From Clostridiales bacterium (GTDB lineage Bacteria > Bacillota > Clostridia > Peptostreptococcales > Acidaminobacteraceae), in NCBI GenBank assembly GCA_016342415.1, contig JAEIOD010000005.1, positions 62,001 to 126,000 of the forward strand: a stretch of DNA of 64,000 bases, in the 5' to 3' direction. This document shows, one piece after another, positions 43,025 to 52,973 of this stretch; position 1 is the first letter of the stretch; every line of letters begins with the position of its first letter. A program made the translations under genes and the position numbers. The notes beneath the pieces were generated by a model, which was given only the letters and a program-made list of their open reading frames with translations, ran no database searches and was not told the origin of the DNA.

Positions 43025-44229
43025 TGAATGTAAAAAGATATATTGCACCTAATGTCCAAGAAGCTATGATAAAAATTAAAAATGAATTAGGGCGAGATGC
43101 AATAATTTTACATACTAGAAAAATTAAGCAAAAAGGCTTGAAAGGTTTATTTAAAAAGCCTTTAGTAGAAGTTGTGGCAGCCATACAGGATGAACATGAA
43201 ATTAAAAAGGCGGTTGAAGTAAAACCTGTTCAACCGAGACATATTGTTGAAGAAGTAGCTCCTCAACCTGTTGTCATACGCGAAGTAGAAAAAACAGTAG
43301 AAAACATCATAGAAAAAAATGTAGAAGATACTTCTCAAATTGCATCACTTAAATCGGAAATTGATGAGATTAAAGATATGTTAAAGACATATATTGCAAA
43401 GCCGACTCAAATGGTACAGGAGGATGTTTCAATTGAGGAATTTAATGATGTCGAACGAGAAACTCGAGAATTTTTAAAATCACTTGAAATAAAGGATTCG
43501 ATCATTGAAAAGATAATGACAATTGTAAAACGACAAGTTAGTCTAACACCACAGAATGAACCTATGGTTCGCTCAGCGGTGAGGCAAGCTATAAAAGATT
43601 ATATTGGAGAACCATTTACGATAGACGGTTTTCCAGGTGAACAGCGTGTATTTTTATTTGCCGGACCAACAGGGGTTGGAAAGACAACAACATTAGCTAA
43701 ATTAGCTGCAAAACTTTCATTATTAGATAATAAAAAAGTAGGTTTAATAACAGCAGACACGTATCGTATCGCGGCTGTTGATCAGCTTAAAACATATAGT
43801 GAAATTTTAGGTATTCCATTATCGGTTGTCTATGAAGCCTCTGAACTTGGCGATGTAATGTATAAATATAAAGATAAGGATATTGTTTTACTAGATACAG
43901 CAGGGAGAAGTCATAAATCAGATGAATTATCTCGTGATTTACAAGATTTGATGAATAATTTAGAAAATCCTGAGATTTTCTTAGTAATTAGCCTTACAAC
44001 GGGGTATAAGGATATTGTTAGCATACTTGATGCGTATAGTTTCATAGATAAGTATAGATTAATATTTACGAAATTAGATGAGGCAAGTACTTATAGCAAT
44101 ATTCTTAATGTAAAAGTTGAGTCAGGCCATGAATTGTCATATATAACCAATGGACAAAGTGTTCCTGATGATATTGAAATTGCGGAATCGGAAAAGATTG
44201 CTAACTATATAGTAGGTGAAGCCAAATGA
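43024..44229 (+). CDS. flhF: Flagellar biosynthesis GTPase FlhF
   Basis: SRP-type GTPase that sets the site and number of flagella. The 401 residues have a short N-terminal part (VKRYIAPNVQEAMIKIKNEL), a variable acidic linker, and the NG domain with P-loop FAGPTGVGKTTTLAKLA (near residue 213), GLITADTYRIAAVDQL and LLDTAGRS. It overlaps flhG by 4 bp, the usual partner. Confidence 0.97.
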   Translation: MNVKRYIAPNVQEAMIKIKNELGRDAIILHTRKIKQKGLKGLFKKPLVEVVAAIQDEHEIKKAVEVKPVQPRHIVEEVAPQPVVIREVEKTVENIIEKNVEDTSQIASLKSEIDEIKDMLKTYIAKPTQMVQEDVSIEEFNDVERETREFLKSLEIKDSIIEKIMTIVKRQVSLTPQNEPMVRSAVRQAIKDYIGEPFTIDGFPGEQRVFLFAGPTGVGKTTTLAKLAAKLSLLDNKKVGLITADTYRIAAVDQLKTYSEILGIPLSVVYEASELGDVMYKYKDKDIVLLDTAGRSHKSDELSRDLQDLMNNLENPEIFLVISLTTGYKDIVSILDAYSFIDKYRLIFTKLDEASTYSNILNVKVESGHELSYITNGQSVPDDIEIAESEKIANYIVGEAK

Positions 44230-45095
44230 CAGATCAAGCATTCAAATTAAGAGAATTAATCAACATTAACAGTGCAAAAAAAGAATCAGTCCCTGGTGAT
44301 GCAAGAATAATTGCTGTTTCAAGTGGCAAAGGTGGTGTTGGTAAAACCAATTTTACTGTAAATTTAGCTATTGCCTTATCAAAAATGGGACATTCAGTTA
44401 CTATAATCGATGCTGATTTAGGACTTGCCAATATTGATATTTTATTAGGTCTGGTACCTAGATACACATTGACTCATGTATTAAAACAAGAGAAAACATT
44501 ATCTGAAATACTTGTTGAAGGACCAAATGGTATAAAAATTGTATCTGGTGGATCTGGCGTTATGGATATGGTGAATTTATCACCAACAGAACTTAACCGA
44601 TTGATAGATAGTTTAGAACATTTGAATAATGAATCAGATTATATATTAATTGATACAGGAGCCGGTCTTAACCATTCGGTAATTTCGTTTATTCAGGCTT
44701 CTCAGGAATTAGTAGTGGTAGTGACTTCAGACCCAACCTCGATTACAGATGCTTATGCACTTATAAAAAACATAAGTAAACTAGATGTATCAATAAAAGT
44801 GGTTGTGAATCGAATCGAGTCAAATAAAGAAGGTCATGATGTATTTGAAAAAATTAATACTGCAACAACTAAATTTTTAAAACTTGAAATGGAAAGTATC
44901 GGGTATATTTATGAGGATCAAAATGTTAAGAAATCCGTAAAAAAGCAAGTACCATTTTTAGTTGGATTCCCAAATACTCTTGCTAGTCGTGGTGTAGAGT
45001 TAATTGCTGAGAATTTAGTCCGTAACAGTACTTATTCACAGCCAAGTGGAGGTTTTTCTACATTTATAAAAAAAATATTTAAAAATAAACAATAG
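44226..45095 (+). CDS. flhG: Flagellar number regulator FlhG (YlxH, MinD-like ATPase)
   Basis: MinD/ParA-type ATPase of 289 residues. The deviant Walker A is SSGKGGVGKTNFTVNLAIAL (near residue 32) and switch segments are DADLGLANIDILLGL and ILIDTGAGL. An N-terminal stretch (DQAFKLRELININSAKK) matches the DQAxxLR motif that activates FlhF GTP hydrolysis. It overlaps flhF and precedes the PilZ gene. Confidence 0.97.
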   Translation: MTDQAFKLRELININSAKKESVPGDARIIAVSSGKGGVGKTNFTVNLAIALSKMGHSVTIIDADLGLANIDILLGLVPRYTLTHVLKQEKTLSEILVEGPNGIKIVSGGSGVMDMVNLSPTELNRLIDSLEHLNNESDYILIDTGAGLNHSVISFIQASQELVVVVTSDPTSITDAYALIKNISKLDVSIKVVVNRIESNKEGHDVFEKINTATTKFLKLEMESIGYIYEDQNVKKSVKKQVPFLVGFPNTLASRGVELIAENLVRNSTYSQPSGGFSTFIKKIFKNKQ

Positions 45096-45103
45096 GGGAA
45101 ATT

Positions 45104-45817
45104 ATGGATTTAAAAGTTATTAACACCATTCAACCTGGAGATAAACTTGAGATGCATTATATAAATTCTATTAATCAGGATTTAATATTGCAGACTATGG
45201 TTTATGATGTCATATCAAATGATGAAATCTTGATTAATAATCCTGTTATTGAAGGTAAGTTGTATATGATTCCGATGAATATTGAGGTTACAGCATTTAC
45301 AAAACGTGCTGATGTTGGTGTTGTAGTATTTAGAATACATCTCATTAAAAGAGAAAAAATTGGAAATGTTTATACCATAAAAGGAAAAATCACATCTCCA
45401 TTAGAAAAACAACAACGGAGACATTTTTACAGGGTGAAAATGTATCATGATATGGAAGCGTACTGTATGGTAGATGTTCAAGGACATCCTTTAGACTATT
45501 ATGTATTTGATCCGGATGCTGTTCCCGAGCAACAAGTTAACTTCAAAGTCTCTATTTTAGATATTAGTGGAGGCGGAGCTGGATTGAGATCAAAAATTGA
45601 ATTACCAATTGGAACTTATGTATATGGTAATCTACCCATATCTAACAGAGCGTTGGAAATTTATGGGGTGGTTGTAAGATGTTTGCCTTCTTCAAAATTT
45701 ATAAATGAGTACGAGTTAGGCATTGAATTCAAAGAGTTGGCTGGAGATGCAATTCGTATCATAACATCATATGTTTTTAAAGCTCAACAAGAAGCAAGGA
45801 GAAAGGAGTTAGATTAA
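45104..45817 (+). CDS. PilZ-domain c-di-GMP receptor, YcgR/YpfA-like flagellar brake
   Basis: The 237 residues comprise an N-terminal YcgR-like barrel (about 1-100) and a C-terminal PilZ domain. The c-di-GMP motifs are RRHFYRVK (RxxxR pattern, about residue 105) and DISGGGAGLRSK (about residue 150). In B. subtilis the similar YpfA (MotI/DgrA) slows motility by acting on MotA when c-di-GMP is high. Its place between flhG and cheB, in the same operon as motAB, supports a motor role. Confidence 0.88.
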   Translation: MDLKVINTIQPGDKLEMHYINSINQDLILQTMVYDVISNDEILINNPVIEGKLYMIPMNIEVTAFTKRADVGVVVFRIHLIKREKIGNVYTIKGKITSPLEKQQRRHFYRVKMYHDMEAYCMVDVQGHPLDYYVFDPDAVPEQQVNFKVSILDISGGGAGLRSKIELPIGTYVYGNLPISNRALEIYGVVVRCLPSSKFINEYELGIEFKELAGDAIRIITSYVFKAQQEARRKELD

Positions 45818-46869
45818 TGGCAAAAATAAAAGTATTAATCGTAGATGACTCAGCCTTTATGCGAAAAATTTTGACAGATATTCTGTCAGAGACTACTCGG
45901 ATTGAAGTTGTGGGTACTGCAAAAAATGGTGAAGATGCCATCAATCAAATTCGGAAACTTAAACCAGATATCGTTACCCTAGACGTTGAAATGCCTGTTA
46001 TGGATGGTATAACAGCCTTAAAACTCATAGTTGATGAGTTTAAAATTCCTGTGGTTATGCTGAGTAGTTTAACTCAAGTTGGTGCTGATCTGACAATCCA
46101 AGCTTTGGAAATCGGTGCAGTTGACTTTATCACCAAACCAACAAGCATTTTTAAAATAAATACTGAAGAGATTAAAACTTCATTAGTTGACAAAATTATT
46201 GAAGCTTCAAAAGTCTCAGTGAGTAAAGTTTCACGAATAAAAAGAGTTACATATACAAAAAAAGAAATTCCGGATTTTAAGCGATCCAACAAAATCAAAA
46301 ATCTGATTGCTATTGGTACTTCCACAGGCGGACCAAGAGCACTACAGTCTGTAGTTTCTCAGATTCCAGGAAATGTTGAAGGTTCAGTTCTAATTGTACA
46401 GCATATGCCGGTTGGATTTACAAAGTCTTTAGCGGATAGATTAAATGCTCTATCTGATATTGATATAAAAGAAGCTGAACATGGCGATATATTAAAACCT
46501 GGTTGTGGGTATTTAGCTCCAGGTGGTTATCAAATGGAAGTTAAGAGAAAAGGAAACGATTATGTCATAAATTTAGATGATTCAAGAATTGTTTCAGGAC
46601 ATAGGCCTTCGGTTGATGCCATGTTACATTCCATTGTAAAAGAGAATATTAGAAATACTGTTGCTGTCATTATGACTGGTATGGGTTCTGATGGTGCAGA
46701 CGGTTTAGTAGAATTAAAGAAAAACGGAAAAATAAAAATTATTGCTCAGGATGAGGATTCTTGTGTTGTCTATGGTATGCCAGGCTCGGCTGTTAAAAAA
46801 AATGCAGTAGATGTCATTGTACCATTAGATCAAATCACAAAAGAAATTATGAAAGCGATGGGAGTGTAA
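45817..46869 (+). CDS. cheB: Chemotaxis methylesterase/glutamine deamidase CheB
   Basis: CheB demethylates receptors when phosphorylated. The receiver domain has D56 in VTLDVEMPVMDG. The linker leads to the catalytic domain with the serine in GTSTGGPRALQS (S169), histidine in IVQHMPVGFTKS and aspartate in MTGMGSDGADGL. It is 350 residues. It shares a base with the PilZ gene and is followed by cheA. No cheR is found in the window. Confidence 0.98.
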   Translation: MAKIKVLIVDDSAFMRKILTDILSETTRIEVVGTAKNGEDAINQIRKLKPDIVTLDVEMPVMDGITALKLIVDEFKIPVVMLSSLTQVGADLTIQALEIGAVDFITKPTSIFKINTEEIKTSLVDKIIEASKVSVSKVSRIKRVTYTKKEIPDFKRSNKIKNLIAIGTSTGGPRALQSVVSQIPGNVEGSVLIVQHMPVGFTKSLADRLNALSDIDIKEAEHGDILKPGCGYLAPGGYQMEVKRKGNDYVINLDDSRIVSGHRPSVDAMLHSIVKENIRNTVAVIMTGMGSDGADGLVELKKNGKIKIIAQDEDSCVVYGMPGSAVKKNAVDVIVPLDQITKEIMKAMGV

Positions 46870-46872
46870 ATT

Positions 46873-48930
46873 ATGGATATGAACCAATATATGGAGATTT
46901 TTATTGAAGAATCTAAAGAACATTTACAATCTATGAATCAAGTTTTATTGGAACTTGAGAATAATATGTCTGATGTTCAACATGTAAATGAAATTTTTAG
47001 AGTTGCACATACTATTAAAGGTATGTCTGGAACTATGGGATTTTCAAAAGTTGCTGACTTAACACATGAAATGGAAAATGTTCTTCATTTGGTAAGAAAT
47101 CATGAGATTGCTGTTAACAGTTATATAATTGATATACTCTTTGAATGCTTTGACTCATTAGAAGGTCAAATTTCACACATTGAAGAAAATAATGTAGAGA
47201 GTGATGAAGAAAATATCACTTTGGTTAACAAACTAAAAGAAATATTTAAGACCAAATCAAATACGCCCGGAGCTGTAGATCCTACTGTAGCTCAAGTCGT
47301 GGAAGAAGTTAAAGTTGTTACAACTGATGAGGAATTTCATGTTGATGTGATGCAAACTTCACTAGCAGCGTTAAGGCAATCTGCTTCTGAAGGATTCAAT
47401 ATCATGAAGATACGAGTAACTCTTGTAGAAAGTTGTATGTTAAAAGCAGCAAGATCATTTATTATTTTCAATTCATTAGAAGATCAAGGTGATGTACTTT
47501 TATCTTATCCGAGTGCAGAGGATATAGAAGATGAAAAATTCGACTTATTCTTTGAAGTATTGTACTTAACAAAAGATTCGGAAACTGAAATCAGACATTT
47601 GTTTGATTCAATCTCTGAAATTGATAAAGTCGATATTGAAGTAGTTGATGAGTTGCCTCAAGATGAGTTGGGATCACAAGAACCGGTTATCGTTAACAAT
47701 AACATTGTAAAGGCAACAGAGGAAAAGCAAATCAAGGAAGAGACTGTCCAACAAGAAAAATCTAGCGGTAAAGGTAAAACATCTAAGACTGTTCGTGTTG
47801 ATATAGATCGTTTGGACAATCTAATGAATTTGGTTTCTGAATTAATTATTGTTAAAACTAGTATGGAAGAACATGATTCAGATAAAGGTAAGTCAGGTAT
47901 GGCAGACGCTGTTGAATATCTTGAAAGAATTACAACAAGCCTTCATGATGCTGTTATGAAAGTTAGAATGGTACCAGTTGAAAGAGTATTTAACAGGTTC
48001 CCTAGAATGGTGAGAGACTTAGCCAAAGATTTAGATAAAAAAATTAAATTAGTTATGTCTGGTCAGGAAACAGAAGTTGATAGAACTGTTGTAGATGAAA
48101 TCGCAGATCCTTTGATTCATTTGATTAGAAACTCAATTGATCATGGTATCGAGTCACCTACTGAACGTGAACAACGTGGCAAAAGTGCTCATGGTACAGT
48201 TAATCTGAAAGCATACCCAGAAGGAAATAATGTTGTCATAGAAGTCGTTGATGATGGTAACGGGATTGATCCGAAAGTTATTGCAAAAAAAGTTGTTTCT
48301 AAAGGTTTATTAACTGAAAAAGAAGTTGATAACATGTCAGATAAAGATGTATTGAACTTATTATTTATGCCTGGATTCAGTACTGCTGAAACTGTAACCG
48401 ATTTATCGGGACGTGGTGTTGGTCTAGATGTTGTAAAAAGTAAGATTGCGACACTCGGTGGTTCGGTGGATATATTGTCTGAAGTGGGCGAAGGTAGTAA
48501 ATTTGTGATTAGATTACCATTAACATTGGCAATTATTCAAGCTTTAATGGTATACTTAGATGATGAGAAGTATGCTTTACCTCTAAACAACATTTCTGAA
48601 ATTACAACGATTAAATCAAGTGCTATTAGTATGTTGCAGAGTCAAGAAGTTGTTTTATATAGAAATAGAACATTGCCAATCATTAGAATGAAAGAAATTC
48701 TAGAATTAAGAGATCCAAGTGAAAGAGAAGAAGTCAAAGAATTAACGGTAGTAATCGTTAGAAAAGGCTCAGAAGAAGCAGGATTAGTAGTTGACAGTTT
48801 AATTGGACAACAAGAAATCGTTATTAAATCACTAGGCGCATACTTAAAAGGTATCCCAGCTATTGCAGGTGCTACTATCTTGGGTAATGGTGGTGTTGCA
48901 TTAATAGTTGATCCTAATCAATTGTTCTAG
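46873..48930 (+). CDS. cheA: Chemotaxis histidine kinase CheA
   Basis: The 685-residue kinase has all five domains. P1 carries the phosphorylated H46 in VAHTIKGMSGTMGF. P2 (about 160-265) binds CheY/CheB. P3 dimerizes (VDIDRLDNLMNLVSELIIVK). P4 is the ATPase with HLIRNSIDHGIESP, VVDDGNGIDP and GRGVGLDVVKSKI. P5 is the CheW-like domain at the end. It sits between cheB and cheW. Confidence 0.98.
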   Translation: MDMNQYMEIFIEESKEHLQSMNQVLLELENNMSDVQHVNEIFRVAHTIKGMSGTMGFSKVADLTHEMENVLHLVRNHEIAVNSYIIDILFECFDSLEGQISHIEENNVESDEENITLVNKLKEIFKTKSNTPGAVDPTVAQVVEEVKVVTTDEEFHVDVMQTSLAALRQSASEGFNIMKIRVTLVESCMLKAARSFIIFNSLEDQGDVLLSYPSAEDIEDEKFDLFFEVLYLTKDSETEIRHLFDSISEIDKVDIEVVDELPQDELGSQEPVIVNNNIVKATEEKQIKEETVQQEKSSGKGKTSKTVRVDIDRLDNLMNLVSELIIVKTSMEEHDSDKGKSGMADAVEYLERITTSLHDAVMKVRMVPVERVFNRFPRMVRDLAKDLDKKIKLVMSGQETEVDRTVVDEIADPLIHLIRNSIDHGIESPTEREQRGKSAHGTVNLKAYPEGNNVVIEVVDDGNGIDPKVIAKKVVSKGLLTEKEVDNMSDKDVLNLLFMPGFSTAETVTDLSGRGVGLDVVKSKIATLGGSVDILSEVGEGSKFVIRLPLTLAIIQALMVYLDDEKYALPLNNISEITTIKSSAISMLQSQEVVLYRNRTLPIIRMKEILELRDPSEREEVKELTVVIVRKGSEEAGLVVDSLIGQQEIVIKSLGAYLKGIPAIAGATILGNGGVALIVDPNQLF

Positions 48931-48944
48931 AAGGAGGTCTTACG

Positions 48945-49382
48945 ATGAATAACAGAGAATATGTAATTTTTAAACTGGCTGATGAATCTTATGCGGTTGA
49001 TATTGACCATGTAGAGAATATTGAAAAACACATTGAAATTACAAGAGTACCTTACACGAAGAAGTATATTAAAGGTGTAATCAATCTGAGAGGAAATATA
49101 ATACCTGTAATAGATGTAAGAAAGAGATTTAACTTAAAGGAAAAAGAAGCCGATAAAGATTCTAGGATAATGATTATTAATCATGGTGAACTAAAAGTGG
49201 GTCTATTAGTTGATGTTTCGTCTGAAGTACTTCAAATTGAAGATGTAAACATAGAACCAGCTCCAAAGGTAACAGGCGCAGATGATGATTACATTAGTAG
49301 TATCGGTAAAGATAATGGTCGTATTATTATGATTGTCGACTTAAATAAACTACTTGAAATAGAGGAATTCGAAGACTTATAG
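48945..49382 (+). CDS. cheW: Chemotaxis coupling protein CheW
   Basis: CheW links chemoreceptors to CheA. The 145-residue SH3-like protein shows VIFKLADESYAVDIDHVENI, then YIKGVINLRGNIIPVIDVRK and the terminal INIEPAPKV-like segment followed by IIMIVDLNKLL. The ribosome binding site is AAGGAGGT. Confidence 0.97.
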   Translation: MNNREYVIFKLADESYAVDIDHVENIEKHIEITRVPYTKKYIKGVINLRGNIIPVIDVRKRFNLKEKEADKDSRIMIINHGELKVGLLVDVSSEVLQIEDVNIEPAPKVTGADDDYISSIGKDNGRIIMIVDLNKLLEIEEFEDL

Positions 49383-49391
49383 GAGTTAATA

Positions 49392-50012
49392 ATGAGTAAG
49401 GTATTAGAGAATTTTGATAACATTGTATTAGATGTTTTAAAAGAAGTTGGAAATATTGGAGCCGGAAATGCTGCTACAGCATTGGCGAAAATGATCAGTA
49501 AGAAAGTTGATATGAAGGTGCCGCAAGTAAACGTATTGGATTTTTCTGAAGTACCTGAAATTCTAGGTGGTCCAGAAAAAGAAGTGGTTGGAATTTTCTT
49601 TAAACTTGAAGGTGAGTTAGAAGGTAGTATTATGTTTGTTCTAGATACTTTCTCAGCAGAACAATTAATAGAATTATTGATGCCGGGTATTGCATCAAAT
49701 GGCTTTAATGAATTTTGTTTTTCTGCACTTCAGGAGATTGGAAATATATTAGCAGGTTCGTACATTTCATCATTGTCATCACTGTCAAATCTGGATATAA
49801 AAATTTCTGTACCGTCATTGGCTTTAGATATGGCAGGTGCAATATTAAGTGTACCCGCTATACATTTTGGATTAATTGGCGACAAGATATTGATTATAGA
49901 AAATGAATTTGTTGAGATGATAGAACATGATAGTGTAAATGGATTTTTTATTCTAATACCGGAAGTTGATTCATATGATGTTCTATTAAGAAGTTTAGGA
50001 GTGCAAATATGA
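49392..50012 (+). CDS. cheC: CheY-P phosphatase CheC
   Basis: CheC removes phosphate from CheY and partners CheD in adaptation. Both active-site helices are present, LKEVGNIGAGNAATALAKM (about residues 17-35) and ALQEIGNILAGSYISSL (about 112-128), each with the E..N pair. It is 206 residues. The ATGA overlap with cheD indicates coupling of these interacting proteins. Confidence 0.97.
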   Translation: MSKVLENFDNIVLDVLKEVGNIGAGNAATALAKMISKKVDMKVPQVNVLDFSEVPEILGGPEKEVVGIFFKLEGELEGSIMFVLDTFSAEQLIELLMPGIASNGFNEFCFSALQEIGNILAGSYISSLSSLSNLDIKISVPSLALDMAGAILSVPAIHFGLIGDKILIIENEFVEMIEHDSVNGFFILIPEVDSYDVLLRSLGVQI

Positions 50013-50494
50013 TCGGAATGACTAAGGTTGGCATGGCCGATTTAAAGGTTGTAAAGCACCCCGGTTCTTTGACAACCCTTGGATTAGGTTCGTGTATTGG
50101 TATTTGTCTGTATGATCCTTCAACTAAGATGATCGGAATGGCACACATCATGTTACCTTCAAGTAAAACAATAAAAAATAATTCTAATACCGCAAAATTT
50201 GCAGATACTGCAATTGTAGAATTACTGAATGGTATGAAAAAAGAGGGCGCGAATTTGAAACGTTTGGTAAGTAAAATTGCTGGCGGTTCACAGATGTTCA
50301 AATTTACCAGTGGTAATGATATGATGAAAATAGGTCAAAGAAATGCTGAAGCTGTTAGAATGATATTAAAATCACACAAAATACCCATATTAGCTGATGA
50401 TACTGGAGGAAACTTTGGTAGAACGATAGAGTTTTATTCTGAGACTGGTACATTGTTAATAAAAACAATTGGGCATGGTGTAAAAGAAATATAA
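50009..50494 (+). CDS. cheD: Chemoreceptor glutamine deamidase CheD
   Basis: CheD deamidates receptor glutamines and is activated or sequestered by CheC. The catalytic cysteine and histidine are in LGLGSCIGICLYDP and IGMAHIMLPSS. The 161 residues match family length. It overlaps cheC by 4 bp, and sigD follows after 13 bases. Confidence 0.97.
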   Translation: MIGMTKVGMADLKVVKHPGSLTTLGLGSCIGICLYDPSTKMIGMAHIMLPSSKTIKNNSNTAKFADTAIVELLNGMKKEGANLKRLVSKIAGGSQMFKFTSGNDMMKIGQRNAEAVRMILKSHKIPILADDTGGNFGRTIEFYSETGTLLIKTIGHGVKEI

Positions 50495-50507
50495 TAGGAG
50501 CCTACAT

Positions 50508-51242
50508 ATGACCAATATTGAATTGTGGAAGAGTTATAAGGAGTCAGACGACTTAAAGGCCAAAGAAACTTTGATAATATCATACATTTCTTTGGTAAAG
50601 ACCATTGCAGGACGTCTTTATAATACATACAATGCTCATGTTGAGTATGATGATTTGGTTGGATATGGTGTCATAGGTCTCTTAGATGCTATTGAGAAAT
50701 ATGATTATAAACTTGGAAACAAGTTTGAAACCTATGCAAACATAAGAATCAGAGGTTCTATCGTTGATCAACTCAGATCATTAGATTGGATTCCTAGATC
50801 AATGCGTCAAAAGTATAAGCTTCTGGAAAAAGCTACTAAGAAGCTTCAAAATGTATATGGTATGGATATCAAAGACGAAGATTTGGCTAAAGAGATGAAT
50901 ATGTCAATTAAGGAACTCAGTGAGTTGATGCATCAAGTATCAACATTTTCTGTCGTTTCATTGGATGAGAAGATTAGTGAAAATAGTAATATCAGTATTC
51001 AAGAGGATCGAAAAGAAGAAACACCTGAAGCTCAACTCATGGATATAGAAACTAAACGTCTGCTGAAAGAGATGATTGGGAAATTACCCGAGAAAGAGCA
51101 ACGTATCATAGAATTGTATTACTATTCAGAACTGACTTATAAGGAAATTGCAAAAATTATGAATATTTCTGAATCAAGAATTTCTCAACTGCATACAAAA
51201 GCGATAACTAAAATGCAAGCTAAACTAAGTGATTTATTATAA
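50508..51242 (+). CDS. sigD: RNA polymerase sigma factor SigD (FliA/WhiG, sigma-28)
   Basis: Sigma factor for late flagellar genes. The 244 residues hold region 2 (YDDLVGYGVIGLLDAIEKYD, FETYANIRIRGSIVDQLRSL), region 3 (WIPRSMRQKYKLLEKA) and region 4 with its helix-turn-helix (LTYKEIAKIMNISESRISQL). It lies near the 3' end of the fla/che operon, where distance from the promoter may limit its expression. It starts behind TAGGAGCC. A SigD-like promoter precedes flgB. Confidence 0.97.
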   Translation: MTNIELWKSYKESDDLKAKETLIISYISLVKTIAGRLYNTYNAHVEYDDLVGYGVIGLLDAIEKYDYKLGNKFETYANIRIRGSIVDQLRSLDWIPRSMRQKYKLLEKATKKLQNVYGMDIKDEDLAKEMNMSIKELSELMHQVSTFSVVSLDEKISENSNISIQEDRKEETPEAQLMDIETKRLLKEMIGKLPEKEQRIIELYYYSELTYKEIAKIMNISESRISQLHTKAITKMQAKLSDLL

Positions 51243-51253
51243 TGGAGTAGAAT

Positions 51254-52642
51254 ATGTCTGAATCTAACAATGCAAAACCATATCGAATAATTGTGAAACT
51301 ATCAAGTGATTATTATCATGCTTTTTTAACTGTTGATGCGGATGATTATAATTTCAGATTATCTAAAGAGGAAATTATAAAAGCGTTAAGTGATAAAAAA
51401 ATAGTATTTGGTATTAATCCAAATGCAGTAGAATATATAGTTAATAATCCAGAAAAAGCTGACAGTATCGAAGTCGCTACTGGAATAGAACATGAACATG
51501 GCGTGGATTCGCAGATAATTTTTGAAGTGGATACAACACAGGATTTTAAACCAGCAGAGAATGAAGATGGCACTGTTGATTTCAAGTCTACCAATTTTGT
51601 CCAAGTTGTAAAAAAAGGACAAGTATTGGCTTATAAAACAATGAACACTCCTGGAAAAACTGGTACAACGGTGACTGGGATGAACATTAAAGCTAAAGAT
51701 GGTAAGATGGGTAATTTTAAGTTCGGTAAGAATGTAGAACTGACTGAAGATGGCATGTCGATAATAGCGTCATGTGATGGTTCTATTAAAATGGCAGGCG
51801 TTAAAATTTCTATCATCGAAGTTTTAGAAATATTCTCTGATGTCGGTGTAAAGACTGGAAATGTATCTTTTTCGGGTAGAATTATAATAAGAGGTAATGT
51901 AACCAGTGGTTACAAAGTTGAAACTCAAGACTCTATAGAAATATATGGTGTTGTTGAAAGTGCTGAGATATTTGCCGGTGGTGACATCATCATTAGCGGT
52001 GGTGTTCAAGGGAATGATGATTGTTTAATCAGAGCTGGTGGTGAAATCAAATCAAACTATTTTAACAATTGTAAGGTTGTTGCAGGTGGTCAAATAACAA
52101 CGGACTCGATGATGCATTGTGATGTTGTATGTGATGAAAGTATCACCGCAAAAGGAAAAAAAGGTTTGATTTTAGGAGGCCAATGTATAGCTAGACATCA
52201 TATTGTTGCTAAAACATTAGGTACTGAAATCGGTACTACTACTAAATTACAACTTGGTATTACCAATGATATAATGACAGAGTTTCAGGATTTAGCGACT
52301 AAAATTAAAGATTATAAAACCAATGTTTCTAAATTAAAGAAAGCTTATGATATTTTAGGTAAACAAAAGAAAGTAAAACAAGATGACCCCAAAATTAATC
52401 TGATGTACGAAACAACTAAATCATCGCTTGATGAATACAATACAAATTTAAAAAACGCTATGGTAGATTTTAAAAATATCAATGAACTTATTGAAAAACT
52501 AAAAGATGTATATGTAAAGGCTGAAACTATTTATCCTGGTGTTAGAGTGAAAATTGGAAATTCTCACTATAATGTTAAAACTTCGGTATCTAAAGCAAAG
52601 ATTATTAAAGATCATGGGGAGATTGTTCTAACTTCTTATTAG
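51254..52642 (+). CDS. FapA/DUF342-family protein
   Basis: A 462-residue protein of the DUF342 (FapA) group. The middle (about residues 180-310) is a beta-helix rich in Gly and Ile with repeated turns (FSGRIIIRGNVTSGYKVETQ, FAGGDIIISGGVQG, RAGGEIKSNYFNN), and residues about 340-420 form a coiled coil. Members are often encoded just after sigD in Clostridia. Polymer-forming or cell-pole roles have been suggested for the family; the function here is not known. Confidence 0.88.
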   Translation: MSESNNAKPYRIIVKLSSDYYHAFLTVDADDYNFRLSKEEIIKALSDKKIVFGINPNAVEYIVNNPEKADSIEVATGIEHEHGVDSQIIFEVDTTQDFKPAENEDGTVDFKSTNFVQVVKKGQVLAYKTMNTPGKTGTTVTGMNIKAKDGKMGNFKFGKNVELTEDGMSIIASCDGSIKMAGVKISIIEVLEIFSDVGVKTGNVSFSGRIIIRGNVTSGYKVETQDSIEIYGVVESAEIFAGGDIIISGGVQGNDDCLIRAGGEIKSNYFNNCKVVAGGQITTDSMMHCDVVCDESITAKGKKGLILGGQCIARHHIVAKTLGTEIGTTTKLQLGITNDIMTEFQDLATKIKDYKTNVSKLKKAYDILGKQKKVKQDDPKINLMYETTKSSLDEYNTNLKNAMVDFKNINELIEKLKDVYVKAETIYPGVRVKIGNSHYNVKTSVSKAKIIKDHGEIVLTSY

Positions 52643-52653
52643 GGAGTGATTGT

Positions 52654-52965
52654 ATGCCTATTAAACCAATTGATATGCAAGTTTTATTACCAAATGTTAG
52701 ACGTGCTGCTCGTCCAGATAATGTTAAACTCGCTAAAGAGGAAATGGCGATGCAACAGCAACAGATAACTGAAGATAAGGAACTTCAAAAAAATCTAAAT
52801 AAAGTATCCAACTTGGAAAAGAAGGATCAAAACGAAATAAAAGATGATCAAAAGGAAAGTCGGAATCAATCTGAATCTTCTAAAAAAAAGAAAAGAGAAA
52901 AAGAAGAAGAGGAAAAAAAAATTCAGATGAGAGAACATGGCTCAACCTTTGATATCAAAGTTTAG
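52654..52965 (+). CDS. Small charged protein, unknown function (fla/che operon)
   Basis: A 103-residue hydrophilic protein behind AGGGAGTG. The N-terminus MPIKPIDMQVLLPNVRRAA is ordered-looking and resembles short proteins seen at this spot in other clostridial flagellar operons. The rest is a Lys/Glu/Gln-rich, probably disordered or coiled-coil tail with a run of lysines and glutamates near residues 75-90. It lies between the DUF342 gene and the membrane protein gene with short gaps. I cannot assign a function. Confidence 0.75.
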   Translation: MPIKPIDMQVLLPNVRRAARPDNVKLAKEEMAMQQQQITEDKELQKNLNKVSNLEKKDQNEIKDDQKESRNQSESSKKKKREKEEEEKKIQMREHGSTFDIKV

Positions 52966-52973
52966 GAGTAGAT

